Source: Hippophae tibetana (Eukaryota; Streptophyta; Magnoliopsida; Rosales; Elaeagnaceae). Taken from it: a stretch of 64,000 nt of DNA. The translations under genes were made by a program, and so were the position numbers. Shown here in pieces: positions 12,298 to 24,704 of this stretch. Location of the stretch: NCBI GenBank assembly GCA_037013495.1, contig CM072801.1, positions 78,415,816-78,479,815 on the forward strand, given 5' to 3'. Position 1 is the stretch's first letter. The number at the start of each line of letters is the position of its first letter. The notes below the pieces were generated by a model. That model made no database searches. It had not been told where the DNA came from and saw only the letters and a program-made list of their open reading frames with translations.

Positions 12298-12950
12298 ATG
12301 CATCCAAACGACTATTATAATAAATCAAATCGAAGCTCGCTTCGATTACTACAAAGACAACCTTACATTATTTCATTACTCCTTGTTTCTGAACCCAAGT
12401 TTGTTTATTTACCCTATTTACATACGTCTAAAAGTTTGGTCGTATCAAATGGAGTTGTTTTTGGTTCTTGTTATTTAGGCTTCAATTACGATCATCTTAA
12501 CCACATTAATGGTTATTCAATCGTTCCTATTTGTTGGAGTTCCTATATTACCAGGTTCTTTGGCAAAAGGATATAAGTCATATCGAATCATAGCCGTGGT
12601 TTCTGAAAATAGGTTCTCCACATGCTTCTATCCTTTTTCTAATGTTATGTTTTTACAAAACATCATTATTTGATTGTTTATTGTGTTTTTGAGTCATAAA
12701 TCACCTAAAATAGAAGGAATTTTCACCCACAAGTCTTGCATTTTCTTTAAATATTTTTGTCGTTGTTTTCGTCATTGGATTTATTTTCGCATTTTTCATT
12801 GAATTCTTCCTATCTTTTTCTTGTTCTTTTATTTATGTGTTTAATTTATCTTTGTTCTTCTAAAAAACAAGAGAGTTGTTGCAATTCACTGTTTTGTAAA
12901 AATAACTAATAATTTGGGTTGAAGCTTTAAACTGTCATAACTTTTAATTC
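12298..12950. repeat. Monomer 19, head of a set reused twice downstream
   Basis: It carries TATCAAATGGAG and TTGTTATTTAGGC, a pair found again in monomers 30 (19481) and 36 (23399). The downstream neighbour (monomer 20) is likewise matched by the units after those copies. Its dyad at 12328-12347 is the long-arm form, with 9-bp arms and a 2-nt centre. Confidence 0.85.
12328..12347. repeat. Conserved dyad, long-arm form (example)
   Basis: Arms AATCGAAGC (12328-12336) and GCTTCGATT (12339-12347) with centre TC form an almost perfect 20-bp palindrome. The same form occurs in monomers 22, 26, 30, 32, 36 and 38 and in many right-domain units. A TT-centred variant in 7, 14, 18, 21 and 25 creates an AAGCTT site. 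Confidence 0.82.
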
Positions 12951-15562
12951 ATGCTTCCAAATGACTATTATAATAAATCAAATCGAAGCTCGTTTCGATT
13001 ACTACAAAGACAACCTTACATTATTTCATTACTCCTTGTTTCTGAACCCAAGTTTTTTTATTTACCCTATTTACATACGTCTAAAAATTTGGTCGTATCA
13101 TAAGGAGTTGTTTTTGGTTCTTGTTCCTTAGGCTTCAATTACGATCATCTTAACCACATTAATGGTTATTCAATCGTTCCTATTTGTTGGATCTCCTATA
13201 TTACCAGGTTCTTCGCCTAAAGGATATAAGTCATATGGAATCACAGCCGTGGTTTCTGAAAATAGGTTCTCTACATGCTTATATCCGTTTTCTAATGTTA
13301 TATTTTTACAAAACATCATTATTTGATTGTTTATTGTGTTTTTGAGTCATGAATCACCTAAAATAGAAGGAATTTTCACCCACAACTATTGCATTTTCTT
13401 TAAATATTTTTGTCATTGTTTTCGTCATTGGATTTATTTTCGCATTTTTCATTGAATTCTTCCTACATTTTTCTTGTTCTTTTATTTATGTGTTTAATTT
13501 ATCTTTGTTCTTCTAAAAAACAAGAGAGTTGTTGCAATTCACTGTCACGAAAAAATAACTAAGAATTTGGGTTGAAGCTTTAAACTGTTATAACTTTTAA
13601 TTCATGCATCCAAACGACTATTATAATAAATCAAATCGAAGCTTGCTTCGATTACAACAAAGACAACCTTACATTATTTCATTACTCCTTGTTTCTGAAC
13701 CCAAGTTTGTTTATTTACCCTATTTACATACGTCTAAAAATTTGGTCGTATCATATGGAGTTGTTTTTGGTTCTTGTTCCTTAGGCTTCAATTACGATCA
13801 TCTTAACCACATTAATGGTTATTCAATCGTTCCTATTTGTTGGATCTCCTATATTACCAGGTTCTTCGCCTAAAGGATATAAGTCATATGGAATCACAGC
13901 CGTGGTTTCTGAAAATAGGTTCTCTACATGCTTATATCCGTTTTCTAATGTTATATTTTTACAAAACATCATTATTTGATTGTTTATTGTGTTTTTGAGT
14001 CATGAATCACCTAAAATAGAAGGAATTTTCACCCACAACTCTTGCATTTTCTTTAAATATTTTTGTCGTTGTTTTCGTTATTCGATTTATTTTCGCATTT
14101 TTCATTGAATTCTTCCTATCTTTTTCTTGTTCTTTTACTTATTTGTTTAATTTATCTTTGTTCTTCTAAAAAACAAGAGAGTTGTTGCAATTCACTGTTT
14201 CGAAAAAATAACTAATAATATGGGTTGAAGCTTTAAACTGTTATAACTTTTAATTCATGCATCCAAACGACTATTATAATAAATCAAATCGAAGCTCGCT
14301 TCGATTACTACAAAGACAACCTTACATTATTTCATTACTTCTTGTTTCTGAACCCAAGTTTGTTTATTTACCCTATTTACATACGTCTAAAAGTTTGGTC
14401 GTATCATATGGAGTTGTTTTTGGTTCTTGTTCCTTAGGCTTCAATTACGATCATCTTAACCACATTAATGGTTATTCAATCGTTCCTATTCGTTGGAGTT
14501 CCTATATTACCAGGTTCTTTGGCAAAAGGATATAAGTCATATCGAATCATAGGAGTGGTTTCTGAAAATAGGTTCTCCACATGCTTCTATCCTTTTTCTA
14601 ATGTTATGTTTTTACAAAACATCATTATTTGATTGTTTATTGTGTTTTTGAGTCATAAATCACCTAAAATAGAAGGAATTTTCACCCACAAGTCTTGCAT
14701 TTTCTTTAAATATTTTTGTCGTTGTTTTCGTCATTGGATTTATTTTTGCATTTTTCATTGAATTCTTCCTATCTTTTTCTTGTTCTTTTATTTATGTGTT
14801 TAATTTATCTTTGTTCTTCTAAAAAACAAGAGAGTTGTTGCAATTCACTGTTTTGTAAAAATAACTAATAATTTGGGTTGAAGCTTTAAACTGTCATAAC
14901 TTTTAATTCATGCTTCCAAATGACTATTATAATAAATCAAATCGAAGCTCGTTTCGATTACTACAAAGACAACCTTACATTATTTCATTACTCCTTGTTT
15001 CTGAACCCAAGTTTGTTTATTTACCCTATTTACATACGTCTAAAAGTTTGGTCGTATCATATGGAGTTGTTTTTGGTTCTTGTTCCTTAGTCTTCAATTA
15101 CGATCATCTTAACCACATTAATGGTTATTCAATCGTTCCTATTTGTTGGAGTTCCTATATTACAAGGTTCTTTGGCAAAAGGATATAAGTCATATCGAAT
15201 CATAGCCGTGGTTTCTGAAAATAGGTTCTCCACATGCTTGTATCCTTTTTCTAATGTTATATTTTTACAAAACATCATTATTTGATTGTTTATTGTGTTT
15301 TTGAGTCATAAATCACCTAAAATAGAAGGAATTTTCACCCACAAGTCTTGCATTTTCTTTAAATATTTTTGTCGTTGTTTTCGTCATTGGATTTATTTTC
15401 GCATTTTTCATTGAATTCTTCCTATCTTTTTCTTGTTCTTTTATTTATGTGTTTAATTTATCTTTGTTCTTCTAAAAAACAAGAGAGTTGTTGCAATTCA
15501 CTGTTTTGTAAAAATAACTAATAATTTGGGTTGAAGCTTTAAACTGTCATAACTTTTAATTC
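12951..15562. repeat. 4-unit HOR-B, copy 1 (2612 bp, monomers 20-23)
   Basis: Starts are 12951, 13604, 14257 and 14910. The diagnostic order is ATGCTTCC with CATAAGGAG and GTCACG; AAGCTTGCTTCG with TTATTTGTTTAA; TTCGTTGGAG with AGGAGTGG and ATTTTTGCA; ATGCTTCC with CTTAGTC. Copy 2 repeats this order. At the diagnostics I checked, the 2612-bp-shifted match runs from just after 12649 (G there, A at 15261) to just before 17950 (T there, C at 15338), so the true duplication boundaries lie inside monomers. Confidence 0.9.
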
Positions 15563-18174
15563 ATGCTTCCAAATGACTATTATAATAAATCAAATCGAAG
15601 CTCGTTTCGATTACTACAAAGACAACCTTACATTATTTCATTACTCCTTGTTTCTGAACCCAAGTTTTTTTATTTACCCTATTTACATACGTCTAAAAAT
15701 TTGGTCGTATCATAAGGAGTTGTTTTTGGTTCTTGTTCCTTAGGCTTCAATTACGATCATCTTAACCACATTAATGGTTATTCAATCGTTCCTATTTGTT
15801 GGATCTCCTATATTACCAGGTTCTTCGCCTAAAGGATATAAGTCATATGGAATCACAGCCGTGGTTTCTGAAAATAGGTTCTCTACATGCTTATATCCGT
15901 TTTCTAATGTTATATTTTTACAAAACATCATTATTTGATTGTTTATTGTGTTTTTGAGTCATGAATCACCTAAAATAGAAGGAATTTTCACCCACAACTA
16001 TTGCATTTTCTTTAAATATTTTTGTCATTGTTTTCGTCATTGGATTTATTTTCGCATTTTTCATTGAATTCTTCCTACATTTTTCTTGTTCTTTTATTTA
16101 TGTGTTTAATTTATCTTTGTTCTTCTAAAAAACAAGAGAGTTGTTGCAATTCACTGTCACGAAAAAATAACTAAGAATTTGGGTTGAAGCTTTAAACTGT
16201 TATAACTTTTAATTCATGCATCCAAACGACTATTATAATAAATCAAATCGAAGCTTGCTTCGATTACAACAAAGACAACCTTACATTATTTCATTACTCC
16301 TTGTTTCTGAACCCAAGTTTGTTTATTTACCCTATTTACATACGTCTAAAAATTTGGTCGTATCATATGGAGTTGTTTTTGGTTCTTGTTCCTTAGGCTT
16401 CAATTACGATCATCTTAACCACATTAATGGTTATTCAATCGTTCCTATTTGTTGGATCTCCTATATTACCAGGTTCTTCGCCTAAAGGATATAAGTCATA
16501 TGGAATCACAGCCGTGGTTTCTGAAAATAGGTTCTCTACATGCTTATATCCGTTTTCTAATGTTATATTTTTACAAAACATCATTATTTGATTGTTTATT
16601 GTGTTTTTGAGTCATGAATCACCTAAAATAGAAGGAATTTTCACCCACAACTCTTGCATTTTCTTTAAATATTTTTGTCGTTGTTTTCGTTATTCGATTT
16701 ATTTTCGCATTTTTCATTGAATTCTTCCTATCTTTTTCTTGTTCTTTTACTTATTTGTTTAATTTATCTTTGTTCTTCTAAAAAACAAGAGAGTTGTTGC
16801 AATTCACTGTTTCGAAAAAATAACTAATAATATGGGTTGAAGCTTTAAACTGTTATAACTTTTAATTCATGCATCCAAACGACTATTATAATAAATCAAA
16901 TCGAAGCTCGCTTCGATTACTACAAAGACAACCTTACATTATTTCATTACTTCTTGTTTCTGAACCCAAGTTTGTTTATTTACCCTATTTACATACGTCT
17001 AAAAGTTTGGTCGTATCATATGGAGTTGTTTTTGGTTCTTGTTCCTTAGGCTTCAATTACGATCATCTTAACCACATTAATGGTTATTCAATCGTTCCTA
17101 TTCGTTGGAGTTCCTATATTACCAGGTTCTTTGGCAAAAGGATATAAGTCATATCGAATCATAGGAGTGGTTTCTGAAAATAGGTTCTCCACATGCTTCT
17201 ATCCTTTTTCTAATGTTATGTTTTTACAAAACATCATTATTTGATTGTTTATTGTGTTTTTGAGTCATAAATCACCTAAAATAGAAGGAATTTTCACCCA
17301 CAAGTCTTGCATTTTCTTTAAATATTTTTGTCGTTGTTTTCGTCATTGGATTTATTTTTGCATTTTTCATTGAATTCTTCCTATCTTTTTCTTGTTCTTT
17401 TATTTATGTGTTTAATTTATCTTTGTTCTTCTAAAAAACAAGAGAGTTGTTGCAATTCACTGTTTTGTAAAAATAACTAATAATTTGGGTTGAAGCTTTA
17501 AACTGTCATAACTTTTAATTCATGCTTCCAAATGACTATTATAATAAATCAAATCGAAGCTCGTTTCGATTACTACAAAGACAACCTTACATTATTTCAT
17601 TACTCCTTGTTTCTGAACCCAAGTTTGTTTATTTACCCTATTTACATACGTCTAAAAGTTTGGTCGTATCATATGGAGTTGTTTTTGGTTCTTGTTCCTT
17701 AGTCTTCAATTACGATCATCTTAACCACATTAATGGTTATTCAATCGTTCCTATTTGTTGGAGTTCCTATATTACAAGGTTCTTTGGCAAAAGGATATAA
17801 GTCATATCGAATCATAGCCGTGGTTTCTGAAAATAGGTTCTCCACATGCTTGTATCCTTTTTCTAATGTTATATTTTTACAAAACATCATTATTTGATTG
17901 TTTATTGTGTTTTTGAGTCATAAATCACCTAAAATAGAAGGAATTTTCATCCACAAGTCGTGCATTTTCTTTAAATATTTTTGTTGTTGTTTTCGTCATT
18001 GGATTTATTTTCGCATTTTTCATTGAATTCTTCCTATCTTTTTCTTGTTCTTTTACTTATGTGTTTAATTTATCTTTGTTCTTCTAAAAAACAAGAGAGT
18101 TGTTGCAATTCACTGTTTCGAAAAAATAACTAATAATTTGGGTTGAAGCTTTAAACTGTTATAACTTTTAATTC
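15563..18174. repeat. 4-unit HOR-B, copy 2 (2612 bp, monomers 24-27)
   Basis: Starts are 15563, 16216, 16869 and 17522, with the same diagnostics as copy 1. The last ~220 bp of monomer 27 diverge from copy 1 (TTCATCCACAAGTCG and GTTGTTG) and instead match monomer 33 (21440). HOR-B therefore hands over to the 6-unit HOR within monomer 27. Confidence 0.9.
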
Positions 18175-21100
18175 ATGCATCCAAATGACTATTATAATAA
18201 ATCAAATCGAAGCTCGATTCGATAACTACAAAAACAACCTTACATTATTTCATTACTCCTTGTTTCTGAACCCAAGTTTTTTTATTTACCCTATTTACAT
18301 ACGTCTAAAAATTTGGTCGTATCATATGGAGTTGTTTTTGGTTCTTGTTCCTTAGGCTTCAATTACGATCATCTTAACCACATTAATGGTTATTCAATCG
18401 TTCCTATTTGTTGGATCTCCTATATTACCAGGTTCTTTGGCAAAAGGATATAAGTCATATCGAATCATAGCCGTGGTTTCGGAAAATAGGTTCTCCACAT
18501 GCTTCTATCCTTTTTCTAATGTTATGTTTTTACAAAATATCATTATTTGATTGTTTATTGTGTTTTTGAGTCATAAATCACCTAAAATAGAAGGAATTTT
18601 CACCCACAAGTCTTGCATTTTCTTTAAATATTTTTGTCGTTGTTTTCGTCATTGGATTTATTTTCGCATTTTTCATTGAATTCTTCCTATCTTTTTCTTG
18701 TTCTTTTATTTATGTGTTTAATTTATCTTTGTTCTTCTAAAAAACAAGAGAGTTGTTGCAATTCACTGTTTTGTAAAAATAACTAATAATTTGGGTTGAA
18801 GCTTTAAACTGTCATAACTTTTAATTCATGCTTCCAAATGACTATTATAATAAATCAAATCTAAGCTCGTTTCGATTACTACAAAGACAACCTTACATTA
18901 TTTCATTACTCCTTGTTTCTGAACCCAAGTTTTTTTATTTACCCTATTTACATACGTCTAAAAATTTGGTCGTATCATATGGAGTTGTTTTTGGTTCTTG
19001 TTCCTTAGGCTTCAATTACGATCATCTTAACCACATTAATGGTTATTCAATCGTTCCTATTTGTTGGATCTCCTATATTACCAGGTTCTTTGGCAAAAGG
19101 ATATAAGTCATATCGAATCATAGCCGTGGTTTCAGAAAATAGGTTCTCCACACGCTTCTATCCTTTTTCTAATGTTATGTTTTTACAAAACATCATTATT
19201 TGATTCTTTATTGTGTTTTTGAGTCATAAATCACCTAAAATAGAAGGAATTTTCACCCACAAGTCTTGCGTTTTCTTTAAATATTTTTGTCGTTGTTTTC
19301 GTCATTGGATTTATTTTCGCATTTTTCATTGAATTCTTCCTATCTTTTTCTTGTTCTTTTACTTATGTGTTTAATTTATCTTTGTTCTTCTAAAAAACAA
19401 GAGAGTTGTTGCAATTCACTGTTTCGAAAAAATAACTAATAATATGCGTTGAAGCTTTAAACTGTTATAACTTTTAATTCATGCATCCAAACGACTATTA
19501 TAATAAATCAAATCGAAGCTCGCTTCGATTACTACAAAGACAACCTTACATTATTTCATTACTCCTTGTTTCTGAACCCAAGTTTGTTTATTTACCCTAT
19601 TTACATACGTCTAAAAGTTTGGTCGTATCAAATGGAGTTGTTTTTGGTTCTTGTTATTTAGGCTTCAATTACGATCATCTTAACCACATTAATGGTTATT
19701 CAATCGTTCCTATTTGTTGGAGTTCCTATATTACCAGGTTCTTTGGCAAAAGGATATAAGTCATATCGAATCATAGCCGTGGTTTCTGAAAATAGGTTCT
19801 CCACATGCTTCTATCCTTTTTCTAATGTTATGTTTTTACAAAACATCATTATTTGATTGTTTATTGTGTTTTTGAGTCATAAATCACCTAAAATAGAAGG
19901 AATTTTCACCCACAAGTCTTGCATTTTCTTTAAATATTTTTGTCGTTGTTTTCGTCATTGGATTTATTTTCGCATTTTTCATTGAATTCTTCCTATCTTT
20001 TTCTTGTTCTTTTATTTATGTGTTTAATTTATCTTTGTTCTTCTAAAAAACAAGAGAGTTGTTGCAATTCACTGTTTTGTAAAAATAACTAATAATTTGG
20101 GTTGAAGCTTTAAACTGTCATAACTTTTAATTCATGCTTCCAAATGACTATTATAATAAATCAAATCGAAGCTCGTTTCGATTACTACAAAGACAACCTT
20201 ACATTATTTCATTACTCCTTGTTTCTGAACCCAAGTTTTTTTATTTACCCTATTTACATACGTCTAAAAATTTGGTCGTATCATAAGGAGTTGTTTTTGG
20301 TTCTTGTTCCTTAGGCTTCAATTACGATCATCTTAACCACATTAATGGTTATTCAATCGTTCCTATTTGTTGGATCTCCTATATTACCAGGTTCTTCGCC
20401 TAAAGGATATAAGTCATATGGAATCACAGCCGTGGTTTCTGAAAATAGGTTCTCTACATGCTTATATCTGTTTTCTAATGTTATATTTTTACAAAACATC
20501 ATTATTTGATTGTTTATTGTGTTTTTGAGTCATGAATCACCTAAAATAGAAGGAATTTTCACCCACAACTCTTGCATTTTCTTTAAATATTTTTGTCGTT
20601 GTTTTCGTTATTCGATTTATTTTCGCATTTTTCATTGAATTCTTCCTATCTTTTTCTTGTTCTTTTACTTATGTGTTTAATTTATCTTTGTTCTTCTAAA
20701 AAACAAGAGAGTTGTTGCAATTCACTGTTTCGAAAAAATAACTAATAATATGGGTTGAAGCTTTAAACTGTTATAACTTTTAATTCATGCATCCAAACGA
20801 CTATTATAATAAATCAAATCGAAGCTCGCTTCGATTACTACAAAGACAACCTTACATTATTTCATTACTTCTTGTTTCTGAACCCAAGTTTGTTTATTTA
20901 CCCTATTTACATACGTCTAAAAGTTTGGTCGTATCATATGGAGTTGTTTTTGGTTCTTGTTCCTTAGGCTTCAATTACGATCATCTTAACCACATTAATG
21001 GTTATTCAATCGTTCCTATTTGTTGGAGTTCCTATATTACCAGGTTCTTTGGCAAAAGGATATAAGTCATATCGAATCATAGGAGTGGTTTCTGAAAATA

Positions 21101-22092
21101 GGTTCTCCACATGCTTCTATCCTTTTTCTAATGTTATGTTTTTACAAAACATCATTATTTGATTGTTTATTGTGTTTTTGAGTCATAAATCACCTAAAAT
21201 AGAAGGAATTTTCACCCACAAGTCTTGCATTTTCTTTAAATATTTTTGTCGTTGTTTTCGTCATTGGATTTATTTTCGCATTTTTCATTGAATTCTTCCT
21301 ATCTTTTTCTTGTTCTTTTATTTATGTGTTTAATTTATCTTTGTTCTTCTAAAAAACAAGAGAGTTGTTGCAATTCACTGTTTTGTAAAAATAACTAATA
21401 ATTTGGGTTGAAGCTTTAAACTGTCATAACTTTTAATTCATGCTTCCAAATGACTATTATAATAAATCAAATCGAAGCTCGTTTCGATTACTACAAAGAC
21501 AACCTTACATTATTTCATTACTCCTTGTTTCTGAACCCAAGTTTGTTTATTTACCCTATTTACATACGTCTAAAAGTTTGGTCGTATCATATGGAGTTGT
21601 TTTTGGTTCTTGTTCCTTAGGCTTCAATTACGATCATCTTAACCACATTAATGGTTATTCAATCGTTCCTATTTGTTGGAGTTCCTATATTACAAGGTTC
21701 TTTGGCAAAAGGATATAAGTCATATCGAATCATAGCCGTGGTTTCTGAAAATAGGTTCTCCACATGCTTGTATCCTTTTTCTAATGTTATATTTTTACAA
21801 AACATCATTATTTGATTGTTTATTGTGTTTTTGAGTCATAAATCACCTAAAATAGAAGGAATTTTCATCCACAAGTCGTGCATTTTCTTTAAATATTTTT
21901 GTTGTTGTTTTCGTCATTGGATTTATTTTCGCATTTTTCATTGAATTCTTCCTATCTTTTTCTTGTTCTTTTACTTATGTGTTTAATTTATCTTTGTTCT
22001 TCTAAAAAACAAGAGAGTTGTTGCAATTCACTGTTTCGAAAAAATAACTAATAATTTGGGTTGAAGCTTTAAACTGTCATAACTTTTAATTC
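18175..22092. repeat. 6-unit HOR-C, copy 1 (3918 bp, monomers 28-33)
   Basis: Starts are 18175, 18828, 19481, 20134, 20787 and 21440. Monomer 28 has CTCGATTCGATAAC; 29 has AATCTAAGC, CACACGCTTC and TTGCGTTTTC; 30 has CAAATGGAG; 31 is a chimera of monomer 20 and 21 types; 32 matches monomers 22 and 26 (AGGAGTGG); 33 matches monomer 27. The order shows reuse of HOR-B material with one unit removed at monomer 31. Confidence 0.88.
20134..20786. repeat. Chimeric monomer 31 (monomer 20 type into monomer 21 type)
   Basis: The first part is monomer-20 type (ATGCTTCC, AGTTTTTTTA, CATAAGGAG with the diagnostic A at 20286). The second part is monomer-21 type (CAACTCTTGC with C at 20571, GTTATTCGATT, TTTCGAAAA, AATAATATGGG). 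The switch is bracketed between 20287 and 20570. Upstream (monomer 30) and downstream (32) neighbours correspond to 19 and 22, so the chimera joins them with one 653-bp unit missing. This is the expected product of unequal exchange in register. Confidence 0.82.
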
Positions 22093-24704
22093 ATGCATCC
22101 AAATGACTATTATAATAAATCAAATCGAAGCTCGATTCGATAACTACAAAAACAACCTTACATTATTTCATTACTCCTTGTTTCTGAACCCAAGTTTTTT
22201 TATTTACCCTATTTACATACGTCTAAAAATTTGGTCGTATCATATGGAGTTGTTTTTGGTTCTTGTTCCTTAGGCTTCAATTACGATCATCTTAACCACA
22301 TTAATGGTTATTCAATCGTTCCTATTTGTTGGATCTCCTATATTACCAGGTTCTTTGGCAAAAGGATATAAGTCATATCGAATCATAGCCGTGGTTTCGG
22401 AAAATAGGTTCTCCACATGCTTCTATCCTTTTTCTAATGTTATGTTTTTACAAAATATCATTATTTGATTGTTTATTGTGTTTTTGAGTCATAAATCACC
22501 TAAAATAGAAGGAATTTTCACCCACAAGTCTTGCATTTTCTTTAAATATTTTTGTCGTTGTTTTCGTCATTGGATTTATTTTCGCATTTTTCATTGAATT
22601 CTTCCTATCTTTTTCTTGTTCTTTTATTTATGTGTTTAATTTATCTTTGTTCTTCTAAAAAACAAGAGAGTTGTTGCAATTCACTGTTTTGTAAAAATAA
22701 CTAATAATTTGGGTTGAAGCTTTAAACTGTCATAACTTTTAATTCATGCTTCCAAATGACTATTATAATAAATCAAATCTAAGCTCGTTTCGATTACTAC
22801 AAAGACAACCTTACATTATTTCATTACTCCTTGTTTCTGAACCCAAGTTTTTTTATTTACCCTATTTACATACGTCTAAAAATTTGGTCGTATCATATGG
22901 AGTTGTTTTTGGTTCTTGTTCCTTAGGCTTCAATTACGATCATCTTAACCACATTAATGGTTATTCAATCGTTCCTATTTGTTGGATCTCCTATATTACC
23001 AGGTTCTTTGGCAAAAGGATATAAGTCATATCGAATCATAGCCGTGGTTTCAGAAAATAGGTTCTCCACACGCTTCTATCCTTTTTCTAATGTTATGTTT
23101 TTACAAAACATCATTATTTGATTCTTTATTGTGTTTTTGAGTCATAAATCACCTAAAATAGAAGGAATTTTCACCCACAAGTCTTGCGTTTTCTTTAAAT
23201 ATTTTTGTCGTTGTTTTCGTCATTGGATTTATTTTCGCATTTTTCATTGAATTCTTCCTATCTTTTTCTTGTTCTTTTACTTATGTGTTTAATTTATCTT
23301 TGTTCTTCTAAAAAACAAGAGAGTTGTTGCTATTCACTGTTTCGAAAAAATAACTAATAATATGCGTTGAAGCTTTAAACTGTTATAACTTTTAATTCAT
23401 GCATCCAAACGACTATTATAATAAATCAAATCGAAGCTCGCTTCGATTACTACAAAGACAACCTTACATTATTTCATTACTCCTTGTTTCTGAACCCAAG
23501 TTTGTTTATTTACCCTATTTACATACGTCTAAAAGTTTGGTCGTATCAAATGGAGTTGTTTTTGGTTCTTGTTATTTAGGCTTCAATTACGATCATCTTA
23601 ACCACATTAATGGTTATTCAATCGTTCCTATTTGTTGGAGTTCCTATATTACCAGGTTCTTTGGCAAAAGGATATAAGTCATATCGAATCATAGCCGTGG
23701 TTTCTGAAAATAGGTTCTCCACATGCTTCTATCCTTTTTCTAATGTTATGTTTTTACAAAACATCATTATTTGATTGTTTATTGTGTTTTTGAGTCATAA
23801 ATCACCTAAAATAGAAGGAATTTTCACCCACAAGTCTTGCATTTTCTTTAAATATTTTTGTCGTTGTTTTCGTCATTGGATTTATTTTCGCATTTTTCAT
23901 TGAATTCTTCCTATCTTTTTCTTGTTCTTTTATTTATGTGTTTAATTTATCTTTGTTCTTCTAAAAAACAAGAGAGTTGTTGCAATTCACTGTTTTGTAA
24001 AAATAACTAATAATTTGGGTTGAAGCTTTAAACTGTCATAACTTTTAATTCATGCTTCCAAATGACTATTATAATAAATCAAATCGAAGCTCGTTTCGAT
24101 TACTACAAAGACAACCTTACATTATTTCATTACTCCTTGTTTCTGAACCCAAGTTTTTTTATTTACCCTATTTACATACGTCTAAAAATTTGGTCGTATC
24201 ATAAGGAGTTGTTTTTGGTTCTTGTTCCTTAGGCTTCAATTACGATCATCTTAACCACATTAATGGTTATTCAATCGTTCCTATTTGTTGGATCTCCTAT
24301 ATTACCAGGTTCTTCGCCTAAAGGATATAAGTCATATGGAATCACAGCCGTGGTTTCTGAAAATAGGTTCTCTACATGCTTATATCTGTTTTCTAATGTT
24401 ATATTTTTACAAAACATCATTATTTGATTGTTTATTGTGTTTTTGAGTCATGAATCACCTAAAATAGAAGGAATTTTCACCCACAACTCTTGCATTTTCT
24501 TTAAATATTTTTGTCGTTGTTTTCGTTATTCGATTTATTTTCGCATTTTTCATTGAATTCTTCCTATCTTTTTCTTGTTCTTTTACTTATGTGTTTAATT
24601 TATCTTTGTTCTTCTAAAAAACAAGAGAGTTGTTGCAATTCACTGTTTCGAAAAAATAACTAATAATATGGGTTGAAGCTTTAAACTGTTATAACTTTTA
24701 ATTC
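22093..24704. repeat. 6-unit HOR-C, copy 2, incomplete (monomers 34-37)
   Basis: Starts are 22093, 22746, 23399 and 24052. These match 28-31 in order, including CTCGATTCGATAAC, CACACGCTTC, CAAATGGAG and the same chimeric unit (CATAAGGAG followed by CAACTCTTGC and TTATATCTG). One spotted change is TTGCTATTCACTG in monomer 35. The next unit (38) is not a faithful copy of 32, so only four of six units are repeated. Confidence 0.87.
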
